From NCBI GenBank assembly GCA_902552345.1, contig CACDGO010000001.1:62001-126000 (forward strand): a stretch of 64,000 nt of DNA. The letters are read 5' to 3'. The notes under the pieces were generated by a model. The model had not been told where the DNA came from and made no database searches. It saw only the letters and a program-made list of their open reading frames with translations. Shown piece by piece: positions 42,869-52,040 of the stretch. The first letter of the stretch is position 1, and every line of letters begins with the position of its first letter. A program made the translations under genes and the position numbers. The DNA comes from an uncultured Pelagibacteraceae bacterium (GTDB lineage Bacteria > Pseudomonadota > Alphaproteobacteria > Pelagibacterales > Pelagibacteraceae).

Positions 42869-43466
42869 TTAAATTTTTGATAAATCTTTTTATTTTTTGA
42901 TGATCTTTGTATCCTATTTGTGTATCTAATTCCAAACTACTTGATAAATCACAAAATTTCACACCCAATTTAACGAAGTTTTTAATATTTTCATGAGAGA
43001 TAGACCCCGCGAGGGCATATCTTTCACCTTTAGGTAACTTTGAAATTAAATTTTCTGGAAATTTTATAGATTTCTCCATACCAGGTGTGTCGAATAGAAT
43101 TATATCAGCATCTTTATATTCCTCATATTTCGCAATATCTGTTTCATCTCTTACTTTTATTGCTTTAATTGTTTTCAGTCCCATAGATTTAATCTCTTTT
43201 ACTCTTTCGTTTTTTTCTGAACCGTGTAGTTGAATATATTCAAAATTATTTAAAATTATATTTTTAATAAAATCATTTTTTGGATTTACTGTAACGGCAA
43301 CAAATAAAGAGTCTTTTCTATTATAGTTTTTTAATTTTTGAATTTCATTTAAATTTAAATTTCTAGGAGATTTTTCATAAAATACAAATCCCAAAAAATT
43401 TACTTTTAAATCAATACAAAGTTGCACATCTCTGATTGGGTTTAGGCCACAAATCTTTACTTTCAT
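42852..43466 (-). CDS. trpF: Phosphoribosylanthranilate isomerase (TrpF)
   Basis: 204 aa TIM barrel. KICGLNPIRD holds the catalytic Cys, NFLGFVFYEKSPRNL and EYIQLHGSE are typical, and the general-acid Asp is in ADIILFDTPG. The phosphate-binding glycines are weakened: YALAGSISHENI for LAGGL-x-P-x-N, and CDLSSSLE for D-x-S-S-G-V-E. Catalyses PRA to CdRP. Lies 1 bp after pyrF and overlaps trpB. Confidence 0.88.
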   Translation of the reverse strand: MKVKICGLNPIRDVQLCIDLKVNFLGFVFYEKSPRNLNLNEIQKLKNYNRKDSLFVAVTVNPKNDFIKNIILNNFEYIQLHGSEKNERVKEIKSMGLKTIKAIKVRDETDIAKYEEYKDADIILFDTPGMEKSIKFPENLISKLPKGERYALAGSISHENIKNFVKLGVKFCDLSSSLELDTQIGYKDHQKIKRFIKNLNEIKN

Positions 43467-43467
43467 T

Positions 43468-44145
43468 TTACTTTATTTGTTCAGCAAGTTTAAAAATATT
43501 TCTTCTTAAGTTCCCTTTCAGCAAACTCCTTCCCATTACTAAAGAAGTTGCCCCATTTTCAAAAGCTTTTTTTGGAGTCATCACTCTTCTTTGATCTCCT
43601 TTGCTGTCGCCATGCAGTCTAATCCCCGGAGTAATTATCTCTTTTTTAAATACTTTCTTTATTGTTTTGATTTCTTGAGGGCTACAAACTATTGCGTCTA
43701 ATTTTGCTTTATTAGCAAGTCTTGCCTGTTGAAGAACTATTTTTTTTACATCTTTATTAAAACCTATTTCTTTTAAAGATTTATTATTTAAAGACGTAAG
43801 AATAGTAACACCAACTATTTTTGATTTTGAAACTTTTTTTACAGCCTTTAAAGCTTCTATACCTGAACTAATATGGATTGTAATATAATCAAAATTTAAA
43901 TCTTTTATAGATTTTACTGCAGATGCACATGTATTAGGTATATCAGCAAGTTTATAATCTCCAAAGGTAATTTCATTTTTGAATTTTGACAAAAAATTTC
44001 TGCCATTTTTAGAATTTAAAAATTCTAAGCCAAACTTGTACCCAAAACTAATACTTGATTTTTTTGTCTCTTTAATAATTTTGCTAACTTTTAAAATACT
44101 AGTTGTATCGCAAGCAATAAAAACTTTTGGTTTAATTTTTCTCAT
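43468..44145 (-). CDS. pyrF: Orotidine 5'-phosphate decarboxylase
   Basis: 225 aa. The catalytic charge network is intact: IACDTTS (Asp), SFGYKFGLEF (Lys), and the D-x-K-x-x-D motif in FGDYKLADIPNT. VTILTSLNN, AIVCSPQE, ITPGIRLHGDSKGDQRRVMTP and SLVMGRSLLK complete the family pattern. Last step of UMP synthesis. Overlaps ihfB by 14 bp. Confidence 0.93.
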   Translation of the reverse strand: MRKIKPKVFIACDTTSILKVSKIIKETKKSSISFGYKFGLEFLNSKNGRNFLSKFKNEITFGDYKLADIPNTCASAVKSIKDLNFDYITIHISSGIEALKAVKKVSKSKIVGVTILTSLNNKSLKEIGFNKDVKKIVLQQARLANKAKLDAIVCSPQEIKTIKKVFKKEIITPGIRLHGDSKGDQRRVMTPKKAFENGATSLVMGRSLLKGNLRRNIFKLAEQIK

Positions 44146-44419
44146 TTATTAATCTTTTAAGTTTTTTACTAGCTCTGAATCTTACTTTATTTTTTTCAGG
44201 TACATATATCAATTCTGAAGTTTTAGGATTACGGGCATTATATTTTTCCTTTATTTTTTTTATAAAAAACGTACCAAAACCTCTTATTTCAACACTTTGT
44301 TTTTTACTTAAAGCTTCATGAATACACTCAGTAAAAATGTCTATTATACTTTCAATTTCAGATTGATTGAGCTTTGTGTTGTTTTGTTTTAGTAGCTTAG
44401 TTATCTCTGGTCTTGACAA
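44132..44419 (-). CDS. ihfB: Integration host factor beta / HU-family DNA-binding protein
   Basis: 95 aa. It starts MSRPEITKLLKQ, contains VEIRGFGTFFIKKIKEKYNARNPKTSELI (beta-arm with NPKT, the Pro that intercalates in DNA), and ends KVRFRASKKLKRLIN. Follows rpsA directly, the classic place of ihfB. DNA bending and nucleoid organisation. Confidence 0.9.
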   Translation of the reverse strand: MSRPEITKLLKQNNTKLNQSEIESIIDIFTECIHEALSKKQSVEIRGFGTFFIKKIKEKYNARNPKTSELIYVPEKNKVRFRASKKLKRLINEKN

Positions 44420-46141
44420 TTATTTATCTTTTTTTCCTTTTTTTCCTATAGCTTTTTCAAAAATACCTTTTAAGGTAGCCCCTGATTTAGTTGCTCCTTC
44501 ACCAAATTTAGCAATTAATGATTTTTCTTCATCAATTTGAGCTGCTTTAACACTTAATTTTACTCTTCTATTTTTAAAATCAAGTTCTGTAATCTTTGCG
44601 TCGAGCGCATTTCCAGATGAGAATACCTCTGGGCGTGCGTCTGCGGCGTCTTTAGCTAAATCTGCTTTTCTAATTGTTACTATTAATTTTTTATCTTTAT
44701 CAATAGATACTTTTACACCTGTTTTTAGTACCTCGTGTATTCGAGTAGTAATGACGTCTCCTACTTTTTTATTATTGTCTTTAAAGAAATCTAAAGGATC
44801 TTTATCAAGTGACCTTTTTGAAAATTTGATTTTATCATCTTTTATTTCCAAAATTTTTACATCTAAAACATCATGTTTTTTAAATTTTTTTAAATCTTCA
44901 ATATTTTCATCATAAGAGATTTCCTTGTAGTGAAGCATTCCTGAAAGGCCAGAGTCAATTAAGTCTCCAAAAATAGCTTTATCGGTTATATTATTTATTT
45001 TGATTTTTACTACTTCACCTTTTTTTTCTCTAATTTTATCCCATGGATTTGGAAGTGTTGCCTTATATGACAATGAAATTCTTTTTGTATCTTTATCGAT
45101 ATTTACGATCTTAAATTTTATTTTTTGTGAAACTGACAAGACTTTGTTTGGTCTTATATTTTTATTTGTCCAGTCTAGTTCAGAATTATGAATTAATCCT
45201 TCAATTCCTTCATCTATTCTAACGAAACAACCATATTCCATTATTTTTGTTACCTCACCATCGTAGATTTCTCCAACTTTATATTTTTTTTCAATATTGT
45301 CATAAGGATCTTCTGTTAATGCTTTAATTGAAGCGGAAACACGATTTGTTTTTTCGTCAATTTTTGTAATTTTGACTTTTAATTTTTGCCCTATAGTTAC
45401 TAAATCTGAGGGTTTTTTTACTCTTCCATGGCTTAAGTCTGAAACATGAAGAAGTGCATCAATACCATTAATATCTAAGAATATTCCCCAATCTGTTGTT
45501 GCTTTAACAATTGCATTTTCAACTACATCTCCCTCTTTAATATTTTTTAAAGCTTCAGTGATCTCAGCGTTTTTACTTTTTTCAAGCACAGCTCTTCTTG
45601 AAACACATACATTTCCCCTATTCTTATCAATTCTAGTTGCAATAACTTTTACGGGAGTATTCATTAAATGATCAACTCTTTTAAGAGGTCTTACATCTAT
45701 TTGAGAAGACGGCATAAAACAAGGTAAACCGTCTACGGTTGCAATAAATCCACCTTTTACTTTTCCTGTTATGTAACCAGTCATCTCTTCTTGAGTTTCG
45801 AATATTTTTTCCATTTTTTTCCAGGCTTTCATCTTTTTAGCCTTGTCTCTAGAAATTACTATTTCTCCTTTGAAGCTCTCAATTCTCTCTAGATAAACAT
45901 CTATTTGAGATCCAACTTTTAATTTGGAAAGTTCATCGTCATTTTTAAACTCTTCTATTGGTATCATTCCTTCCATTTTAGCTTTACAGTCAACAATAAT
46001 ATAATTGGAAGTTATTTCGGTTACAGTTGCTTTTATTATCTCGTTTTCTTTAAGTTTTCTATTCTCGAAGTCTTTATCTAATAAATTTTGGAATTCTTTG
46101 TGTAGTGGATTAGGTTTTTTTAGTTCTTGCTCAGTTGCCAT
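44420..46141 (-). CDS. rpsA: 30S ribosomal protein S1
   Basis: 573 aa with six S1 repeats. Clear ones are IIKATVTEITSNYIIVDCKAK, EEMTGYITGKVKGGFIATVDG, ENAIVKATTDWGIFLDINGI, EIYDGEVTKIMEYGCFVRIDE and the later degenerate repeats. PSSQIDVRPL and HVSDLSHGRVKKPSD are S1 hallmarks. Binds mRNA leaders at the 30S platform. Start overlaps the end of cmk by 11 bp. Confidence 0.96.
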   Translation of the reverse strand: MATEQELKKPNPLHKEFQNLLDKDFENRKLKENEIIKATVTEITSNYIIVDCKAKMEGMIPIEEFKNDDELSKLKVGSQIDVYLERIESFKGEIVISRDKAKKMKAWKKMEKIFETQEEMTGYITGKVKGGFIATVDGLPCFMPSSQIDVRPLKRVDHLMNTPVKVIATRIDKNRGNVCVSRRAVLEKSKNAEITEALKNIKEGDVVENAIVKATTDWGIFLDINGIDALLHVSDLSHGRVKKPSDLVTIGQKLKVKITKIDEKTNRVSASIKALTEDPYDNIEKKYKVGEIYDGEVTKIMEYGCFVRIDEGIEGLIHNSELDWTNKNIRPNKVLSVSQKIKFKIVNIDKDTKRISLSYKATLPNPWDKIREKKGEVVKIKINNITDKAIFGDLIDSGLSGMLHYKEISYDENIEDLKKFKKHDVLDVKILEIKDDKIKFSKRSLDKDPLDFFKDNNKKVGDVITTRIHEVLKTGVKVSIDKDKKLIVTIRKADLAKDAADARPEVFSSGNALDAKITELDFKNRRVKLSVKAAQIDEEKSLIAKFGEGATKSGATLKGIFEKAIGKKGKKDK

Positions 46142-46793
46142 ATTTCTTTTTTTTTACTCTTTCTACGTATTTAGACATTTTTACCATCATAGCTTTTTTA
46201 TCAAGTTTACCGGTGTCGATTTCTATCGAATCTCTATGTTTAAGTAAAGGGGAGTTTTTTCTACTACTATCTAAAATATTTCTTATTCTAAGGGCTTTTT
46301 TTACATCTTTAAGCTTTAGGTGCATTTTTTTGTTTTTTAGTTGCTTGTACCTACGTAATGAAGCAATTTTTAAATTACACTTAAAAAAAAATTTTAGATC
46401 AGATGTTGGTAAAATATTAGTAGATATATCTCGACCTTCAATACAACAATTTTTGTATTTTTTAGAGAAGTTTATTTGAAATTTTTTCAAAATTTTTCTA
46501 ACTTCCTTTTTTTTGGCTATAATAGCACTATGCTCTGAGATAGATGGCGTATGGAGACTAATCTTTTCAAGTCTTTGATATCTTAAATTTTTAAATTTTT
46601 TTTTTAAAAATTTAATGTCATTTTTTGGCTTAAACTTTAGTATAAGATAGCTAGCGTACCTATACAATAAACCTGAGGATAGAAATTTCAAATTATATTT
46701 TTTTGCTATCATTTTTGCACCCGTAGATTTTCCAGTTGCAGCACCGCCATCGCATGAAATTTGGATTGAATTAATATTTTTCATAGTTACCAC
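46131..46793 (-). CDS. cmk: Cytidylate kinase
   Basis: 220 aa. P-loop SCDGGAATGKSTGAK, then LSSGLLYRYASY where DTGAMYR is usual. CCIEGRDISTNILPTSDLKFFF is the CMP-binding region, and the lid/core ends ALRIRNILDSSRKNSPLLK. Phosphorylates CMP and dCMP. Overlaps aroA by 23 bp and rpsA by 11 bp, matching the standard aroA-cmk-rpsA order. Confidence 0.92.
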   Translation of the reverse strand: MVTMKNINSIQISCDGGAATGKSTGAKMIAKKYNLKFLSSGLLYRYASYLILKFKPKNDIKFLKKKFKNLRYQRLEKISLHTPSISEHSAIIAKKKEVRKILKKFQINFSKKYKNCCIEGRDISTNILPTSDLKFFFKCNLKIASLRRYKQLKNKKMHLKLKDVKKALRIRNILDSSRKNSPLLKHRDSIEIDTGKLDKKAMMVKMSKYVERVKKKKYGN

Positions 46794-48114
46794 CTAAGAA
46801 TTTCATGTTTTTTAAAAAAGAAGGAGAAGAAGTATAAACAGTTTCAAAGTTCTTAATATTTGTTTTTGCTCCAGTCAAAATTCCTAAAATAAATGCGGAC
46901 ATACAAATTCTATGGTCACCTAGTTTTGGAACATTTATTTTCAAATTTTTAGCATCAATCATGCCTTTACCATAAATTTTAATATTATTACTTGAAGCTA
47001 TACTTTTCACACCAACTTGTTTTAGAATTTTTTGCATTTCTTTTATTCTATTACTCTCCTTGTTTGCCAAATCTTTAATACCTTTAAAATATGATACTCC
47101 TTTTGATAATGCCGCAATTACAAAAAGTATAGGGTATTCGTCCGTTGAATTTACATAATACTCTTTTGAAGACAGGATAGGCTTGATGTTGCTACTTTTA
47201 ATAATAATATCCCCCTGAATTTCAGAATTGTACTTTTTTATATTTTTAAAATAAATATGTGCTCCGTGCTTTTTAAGAAGTTTATAAAATCCAATTCTTG
47301 TTTGATTTAAGCCCACATTTTTTATTCTTAGAAAAGATTTCTCTTTCAGAAGGGTTAAAGCTGTAAAAAAAGCTGCAGAGGAAGGATCTCCAGGCACTAT
47401 AATCTTTATTGGCTTAAGTTGTTTTTTTCCATAAATTTTTATCAATTTTTTTTCGCCATTTTTAACTCGAATAATCTCTTTATTTTGAAGCAACATATTT
47501 TCAGTGTGATCTCTGCTCTTTTCCTTCTCTAAAATATTTGTTTCACCATAAGAATTTAATCCAGCTAAAATAACAGCACTCTTTAGTTGTGCCGAAACAC
47601 CAGCTTTGTAACTAATACCGACTGGCATATTTGAAGAAACTATCCTTAAAGGAAAAGTAAACTTTCCTTTAGGGTAAAAAAATGCACCAAACTCAGACAT
47701 CAATTCAATCAATTTTTTCATATTCCTTTTATTCAAAGATTCATCACCTTTGACTTTAATTTCAATGTTAGGGGTAGATGATATTAATCCTATTAATAAT
47801 CTAGACAAGGTTCCAGAGTTACCAAAATTAAGCTCATTGTTCTTTTTAATAATAAAACTTCCAAGACCTTTACCAAAAATTTGATAACTTCCAACATCTT
47901 GTTTTTTTATATGTACACCTAATTTTTTTAAACAAATAATTGTTGACTTTACATCGTCAGATTCTAGAACATTCTTTACTGACGAAATGCTTTGACTAAT
48001 TGATCCAATTAAAAAACTTCTGATAGAAATAGATTTGTCCGAGTCAACTTTGATAGTTTTGCTAAATGAGGAAATTTTTTCATTTAGACGTAAATTAAAA
48101 CTTTTAGTAGGCAT
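46771..48114 (-). CDS. aroA: 3-phosphoshikimate 1-carboxyvinyltransferase (EPSP synthase)
   Basis: 447 aa. DSDKSISIRSFLIGS is the N-terminal shikimate-phosphate site, ESDDVKSTIICLKKLGV and FGNSGTLSRLLIGL follow, SAQLKSAVILAGL and SRDHTENML are well kept. NSTDEYPILFVIAA carries the catalytic Asp-Glu. Makes EPSP for aromatic amino acids and folate. Ends in overlap with cmk and starts 5 bp after lptB. Confidence 0.93.
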   Translation of the reverse strand: MPTKSFNLRLNEKISSFSKTIKVDSDKSISIRSFLIGSISQSISSVKNVLESDDVKSTIICLKKLGVHIKKQDVGSYQIFGKGLGSFIIKKNNELNFGNSGTLSRLLIGLISSTPNIEIKVKGDESLNKRNMKKLIELMSEFGAFFYPKGKFTFPLRIVSSNMPVGISYKAGVSAQLKSAVILAGLNSYGETNILEKEKSRDHTENMLLQNKEIIRVKNGEKKLIKIYGKKQLKPIKIIVPGDPSSAAFFTALTLLKEKSFLRIKNVGLNQTRIGFYKLLKKHGAHIYFKNIKKYNSEIQGDIIIKSSNIKPILSSKEYYVNSTDEYPILFVIAALSKGVSYFKGIKDLANKESNRIKEMQKILKQVGVKSIASSNNIKIYGKGMIDAKNLKINVPKLGDHRICMSAFILGILTGAKTNIKNFETVYTSSPSFLKNMKFLGGNYEKY

Positions 48115-48119
48115 CTATA

Positions 48120-48875
48120 TTAAGAGAATTGTGAACCAAAGTATTGTTCGATGGCCTTTGAAGATCTTAATATTTCTCTTGAAGTACCTTCTGCTATTAC
48201 TGTGTGTTCGCCTAAAACATAGCTTCTATCAGTAATGTCAAATAAATTTTTCACGTTGTGATCTGTTACTAAGATTGCAGTGCCACTAGATTGTATCTTA
48301 AGTATATATTTTTGTATATCTTGTATAACTAAAGGATCTAATGCCGCTAAAGGTTCGTCTAACAAAACAATTTTAGGTTTATTAATCATAACTCTAGCCA
48401 TCATTAATCTTCTGATCTCCCCTCCAGATAAAACTGACGCGTTCAAAGTTCTCAAGTGCTGTAAATTAAATTCGTCAAGAAGTTTTTCAGTGATTGCTTT
48501 TTGATTATCTGGACCCTTTATTGAAACTTGAGCAATACCTAAAATATTATCGTAAACTGACATATCAAAAACACTTCTTTGTTGAGGCAAATAACCTAAA
48601 CCCTCTTTCGATCTTAAATGAATTGGAACTTGTTCAATTGACTTGTTATTAAGAAATATTTTTCCACCTTCAACATTTTGCTCACCTATGCACATTGAAA
48701 ATAGTGTGGTCTTTCCACATCCATTCGGGCCAAGAACGCCTACACATTCTCCAGGAAAAACTTTTAAAGAAAGTTTTTTTAAAATTGGTCTCCCATCAAA
48801 AGATTTACTAACATCTTTTATCTCAAATATTGGCTTATCCTTTTTAAATTTTAAAATTCGAAATCCTTTTTTCAT
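48120..48875 (-). CDS. lptB: LPS export ABC transporter ATPase LptB
   Basis: 251 aa. Walker A GPNGCGKTTLF, Q-loop YLPQQRSVFDMSVYDNI, signature LSGGEIRRLMMARVM, Walker B KIVLLDEPLAALDP and switch His in VTDHNVKN. The IEQYFGSQF end is typical of LptB rather than LivF. Energises LPS extraction with LptFG (not in this window). Overlaps lptC by 4 bp. Confidence 0.93.
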   Translation of the reverse strand: MKKGFRILKFKKDKPIFEIKDVSKSFDGRPILKKLSLKVFPGECVGVLGPNGCGKTTLFSMCIGEQNVEGGKIFLNNKSIEQVPIHLRSKEGLGYLPQQRSVFDMSVYDNILGIAQVSIKGPDNQKAITEKLLDEFNLQHLRTLNASVLSGGEIRRLMMARVMINKPKIVLLDEPLAALDPLVIQDIQKYILKIQSSGTAILVTDHNVKNLFDITDRSYVLGEHTVIAEGTSREILRSSKAIEQYFGSQFS

Positions 48876-49477
48876 TTCAATTTTATATTAGCATTTATTT
48901 TTTTATCATCAAATGATGCAATATTTAATGTCTGTTTTTTTATATCAAAATAAAGTTTATCTGCAACTATCGTACCTCTACTATCGGTTATTTTTACATT
49001 ATCAGAAATAGTTAAATAACCTTCCTTGTTAGAATAATTAGCTTTTTGGGCAAAAAGATTACTCCCCTCATATGTTGCTTTAACATTTTGTTTAAAGCTC
49101 ATATCTAATGTTTTATTGTTATAAGTACCAAAATCAGATCGGACTTTTAGGATAGTATCATCTTTAAAATAAAATAAAGCTTCTACCGATTTCATTTGAA
49201 CTATTTCTTGATTAGTTTTTTCACTAAAAGCTTCCTTTGATTTTAATATATATCTATTTCCAGCAAGATCTAAACCTGAATACTCAATATTGTAGAAAAC
49301 ATCACTGTCAATGGGTTTTTCTGAAATTTGTTTTTCTATCTTTTTTTGAATTTCTTCAGAAATAATATTTTCATCAGGAATTTTTGATTTATTCGAGTAC
49401 GTAAAATATAAAATTGATGTTCCAAGCAATAATAAAGTAATTTGAATTATTCTTAATTTTTTTTTTCTCTCAATCAT
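48872..49477 (-). CDS. lptC: LPS export system protein LptC
   Basis: 201 aa. Single N-terminal TM (IIQITLLLLGTSILYFTY) and a periplasmic beta-jellyroll region: FYNIEYSGLDLAGNRYILKS, YNNKTLDMSFKQNVKATYEG, GYLTISDNVKITDSRGTIVA. Links LptB2FG to LptA in LPS transport. In most proteobacteria lptA comes between lptC and lptB; here lptC overlaps lptB directly. Overlaps kdsD by 4 bp. Confidence 0.85.
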   Translation of the reverse strand: MIERKKKLRIIQITLLLLGTSILYFTYSNKSKIPDENIISEEIQKKIEKQISEKPIDSDVFYNIEYSGLDLAGNRYILKSKEAFSEKTNQEIVQMKSVEALFYFKDDTILKVRSDFGTYNNKTLDMSFKQNVKATYEGSNLFAQKANYSNKEGYLTISDNVKITDSRGTIVADKLYFDIKKQTLNIASFDDKKINANIKLK

Positions 49478-50451
49478 TGTGCACCATTTTGTAAAAGAAA
49501 ATGAATATGAATTATTCCTTTTAAAATCTTATCCTTTTTTTTATAATCTTTATCAGAAACGACTAACAGGCTGGTAATCTTTTTCTCATTCATGATAGCT
49601 AAAGCTTTCGAAGATGGCATGTTTTCATTTACCACTAAAGGACTCTTAGTCATAAATTTGTTTAAATTTGAGTTTTTAGTATAGCTTTTAAGTTCTCTTC
49701 TTAAATCACCATCTGTAACTAAACCTCTTATGTATCTATTTTTTAAAATTACAACTATTCCTAATTTTTTTTGATTCATAATTTTTAAAGCATCTTTAAA
49801 ATTTTTATTATAACCGATAACTGGCATTTTTTTTCCAACTACCATTATATCCTTTGCTAAAAGTAATGAAGTTCCGATATTCCCGCCAGGATGAAATACT
49901 TTAAATTTCTCTTTTGAAAATTTTTTTTGATACATTACTGTGGTAGCTAAGCAGTCACCTAAGAGTAAGGTTAAAGAAGTACTAGATGTAGGGACCATTC
50001 CAGTTAAATCAGACTCTTTGACTTTTGGTAGATTAATTTTTATGTCACTTGCTTTGAGCAAAATACTATTTGGTTTTGAGGCCACACCAATTACTTTGAT
50101 CCTATATCTATTGGCATATTTTAGCATATTTGTAAGCTCAGATGTATTACCTGAGTAGGAAAAAATAATTAAAATATCTTTTTTTTCAATTTGACCCATA
50201 TCTCCATGTAACGCTTGAGCGGGGTCACAAAAAAAACTTGGAATACCAACACTTGAAAAAGTAGCTGAAGTTTTTCTGGCAATTAATCCAGATTTTCCAA
50301 TACCAGCAAAAATTATTTTTCCCTTACAATTTAGAATGAGGTCAACAGCTTTGACAAATGATTTATTAAAAATTTTTTTTATTTTTTTTAGCTCATTTAT
50401 TTGAATATCTGCAGACTTTTTTGCAAGAGATATATAGTTTTTTGTTTCCAT
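49474..50451 (-). CDS. kdsD: Arabinose-5-phosphate isomerase KdsD/KpsF
   Basis: 325 aa. SIS domain (GKIIFAGIGKSGLIARKTSATFSS, FHPGGNIGTSLL) followed by two CBS domains (DALKIMNQKKLGIVVIL; SSKALAIMNEKKITSLLVV). Converts ribulose-5-phosphate to arabinose-5-phosphate for KDO synthesis, which fits its place before the lpt genes. Confidence 0.93.
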   Translation of the reverse strand: METKNYISLAKKSADIQINELKKIKKIFNKSFVKAVDLILNCKGKIIFAGIGKSGLIARKTSATFSSVGIPSFFCDPAQALHGDMGQIEKKDILIIFSYSGNTSELTNMLKYANRYRIKVIGVASKPNSILLKASDIKINLPKVKESDLTGMVPTSSTSLTLLLGDCLATTVMYQKKFSKEKFKVFHPGGNIGTSLLLAKDIMVVGKKMPVIGYNKNFKDALKIMNQKKLGIVVILKNRYIRGLVTDGDLRRELKSYTKNSNLNKFMTKSPLVVNENMPSSKALAIMNEKKITSLLVVSDKDYKKKDKILKGIIHIHFLLQNGAQ

Positions 50452-50454
50452 TTC

Positions 50455-51078
50455 TTAATGTTCAAAAATATCTTGTTTAAAACCCTTTTGATCTAATTCA
50501 ACTCTTGTATCAAGAAAAGCTAAACAATTCTGAAATAATTCCATTCTATTTTCTCTCAAAAGCATCTTTTCTAATTCTATTTTAATTTTATGCAAATAAA
50601 TAACATCGTTAGCTGCGTACTCTAGTTGTTTATCTGAAAGCTCATCAATATCTTTATTCCAATCACTGCTTCCAAACCGTTTATCGATAGACTTATTGCA
50701 AAATTCCTGCACTAAATTTTTTAAACCGTGCGAGTCTGTATAGGTTCTTACAATTTTTGAGGCAATTTTTGTATCAAATATATTTTGAATTTTGCATTTT
50801 AAAAAATATTCAAGTGCATTTTTATCAAATCTTAAAAAATGTCCAATTTTTAAGATATTTTTATTTTTTAAAACAGAAACTAAATTTGGCGCCTTATAGT
50901 TTTTTTTATTTGGTTGTATAATAAAAACGTTTTGTTTTTCATCGCATATTTGAATAAGACTTAACTTGTCTCTTTCAGGTATCTGCAATCCAGTTGCTTC
51001 TGTATCTATAGCAATACTATCTTTAAATGAACTGGCTATTTCTGATGTTATGTCCTCTTTAATCTTAGTTATTTTCAT
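50455..51078 (-). CDS. rnd: Ribonuclease D-like 3'-5' exonuclease
   Basis: 207 aa from MKITKIKEDI; the longer ORF-track start would overlap the divergent SDR gene. DEDD motifs: SIAIDTEATGLQIPERDKLSLIQI, LKIGHFLRFDKNALEYFL, FDTKIASKI and YAANDVIYLHKIKIEL (DEDDy). Only the exonuclease domain is present, without HRDC domains, as in the short alphaproteobacterial form. Processes RNA 3' ends. First gene of the long minus-strand run. Confidence 0.9.
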   Translation of the reverse strand: MKITKIKEDITSEIASSFKDSIAIDTEATGLQIPERDKLSLIQICDEKQNVFIIQPNKKNYKAPNLVSVLKNKNILKIGHFLRFDKNALEYFLKCKIQNIFDTKIASKIVRTYTDSHGLKNLVQEFCNKSIDKRFGSSDWNKDIDELSDKQLEYAANDVIYLHKIKIELEKMLLRENRMELFQNCLAFLDTRVELDQKGFKQDIFEH

Positions 51079-51095
51079 ATATAACTTTAAATACC

Positions 51096-52040
51096 ATGAA
51101 AAATCGAATTTGCACAATTTTAGGTGGTGGTGGATTTATAGGTCGATATCTTGTTCGAAATTTGACCAAGAAAAACTATAGAATTATCCTAACCACTAGA
51201 AAAGCCTTTCAAAAGGGGTATTTAAAGACTCAAGCAACACCTGGTGCAATAGAATTATTAGATTGGAATCCAAATAACTTTAAAGACTTAGAAGAGGCAA
51301 TTTATAATTCTGATGTTGTAATAAATCTAATCGGAATACTTTTTGAAACTAGAAAACAAAAATTTTACAACATCCATGGAAAAATACCCGAAGCTGTAGC
51401 AAAAATTTGCTCAAAATCAAATGTAAAAAAGTTTATTCATGTGAGTGCGATTGGCGCAAACGAAAATTCAAAATCTCTATATCAAAAATCAAAACGTCAA
51501 GGTGAAATCAATGCATTAAAGAATTTTGATAAAACAATCATAATAAGACCAAGTGTTGTTTGTGGGGCCGAAGATAATTTTACCAATTTATTTTCAAAAC
51601 TAAGTATGCTCCCAGTAATTCCAATCGTAGGGATTAATTATAAATTTCAACCAATTTTAGTATCAGATGTTGCTGATGCAATAGTAAAAGCAATTGAAAT
51701 TAAAAACAATGAAGGAAAAATTTATGAGTTAGGCGGGCCAAAACAAATAAGTTTTGGAGAAATGGTAAAATCTATTTTAAATAAAATTAATAAAAAACGT
51801 TTTGTAATTGAAATGCCTATGCCAATTGCTAAAATTCAAAGTTCTATAACTGATTTTCTTCCTTTTCCCCCAATATTAACAAGAGATCAGTGCGAAATCT
51901 TATCTGAGGCAGATAATATTGTTTCAGACGAGCACCTAAATATAAAAGATCTTAATATAAAACCCGCCGATGTAGAGGAAGAAATGAAAAAATGGTTATG
52001 GAGATATAAAGACGGCGGCCAGTTCGCTAAAGCACAATGA
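51096..52040 (+). CDS. Atypical SDR, complex I NDUFA9-subunit family
   Basis: 314 aa. NAD(P)-binding loop ILGGGGFIGRYLVRNLTK and then VVINLIGILFETRKQKFYNIH, KKFIHVSAIGAN, YQKSKRQGE and TIIIRPSVVCGAEDNFTNLF. This is the NDUFA9-like SDR pattern with the Tyr of YxxxK replaced in context by Y-Q-K-S-K. Possibly a complex I assembly or stabilisation factor. Overlaps the SMR-like gene by 4 bp. Confidence 0.85.
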   Translation: MKNRICTILGGGGFIGRYLVRNLTKKNYRIILTTRKAFQKGYLKTQATPGAIELLDWNPNNFKDLEEAIYNSDVVINLIGILFETRKQKFYNIHGKIPEAVAKICSKSNVKKFIHVSAIGANENSKSLYQKSKRQGEINALKNFDKTIIIRPSVVCGAEDNFTNLFSKLSMLPVIPIVGINYKFQPILVSDVADAIVKAIEIKNNEGKIYELGGPKQISFGEMVKSILNKINKKRFVIEMPMPIAKIQSSITDFLPFPPILTRDQCEILSEADNIVSDEHLNIKDLNIKPADVEEEMKKWLWRYKDGGQFAKAQ

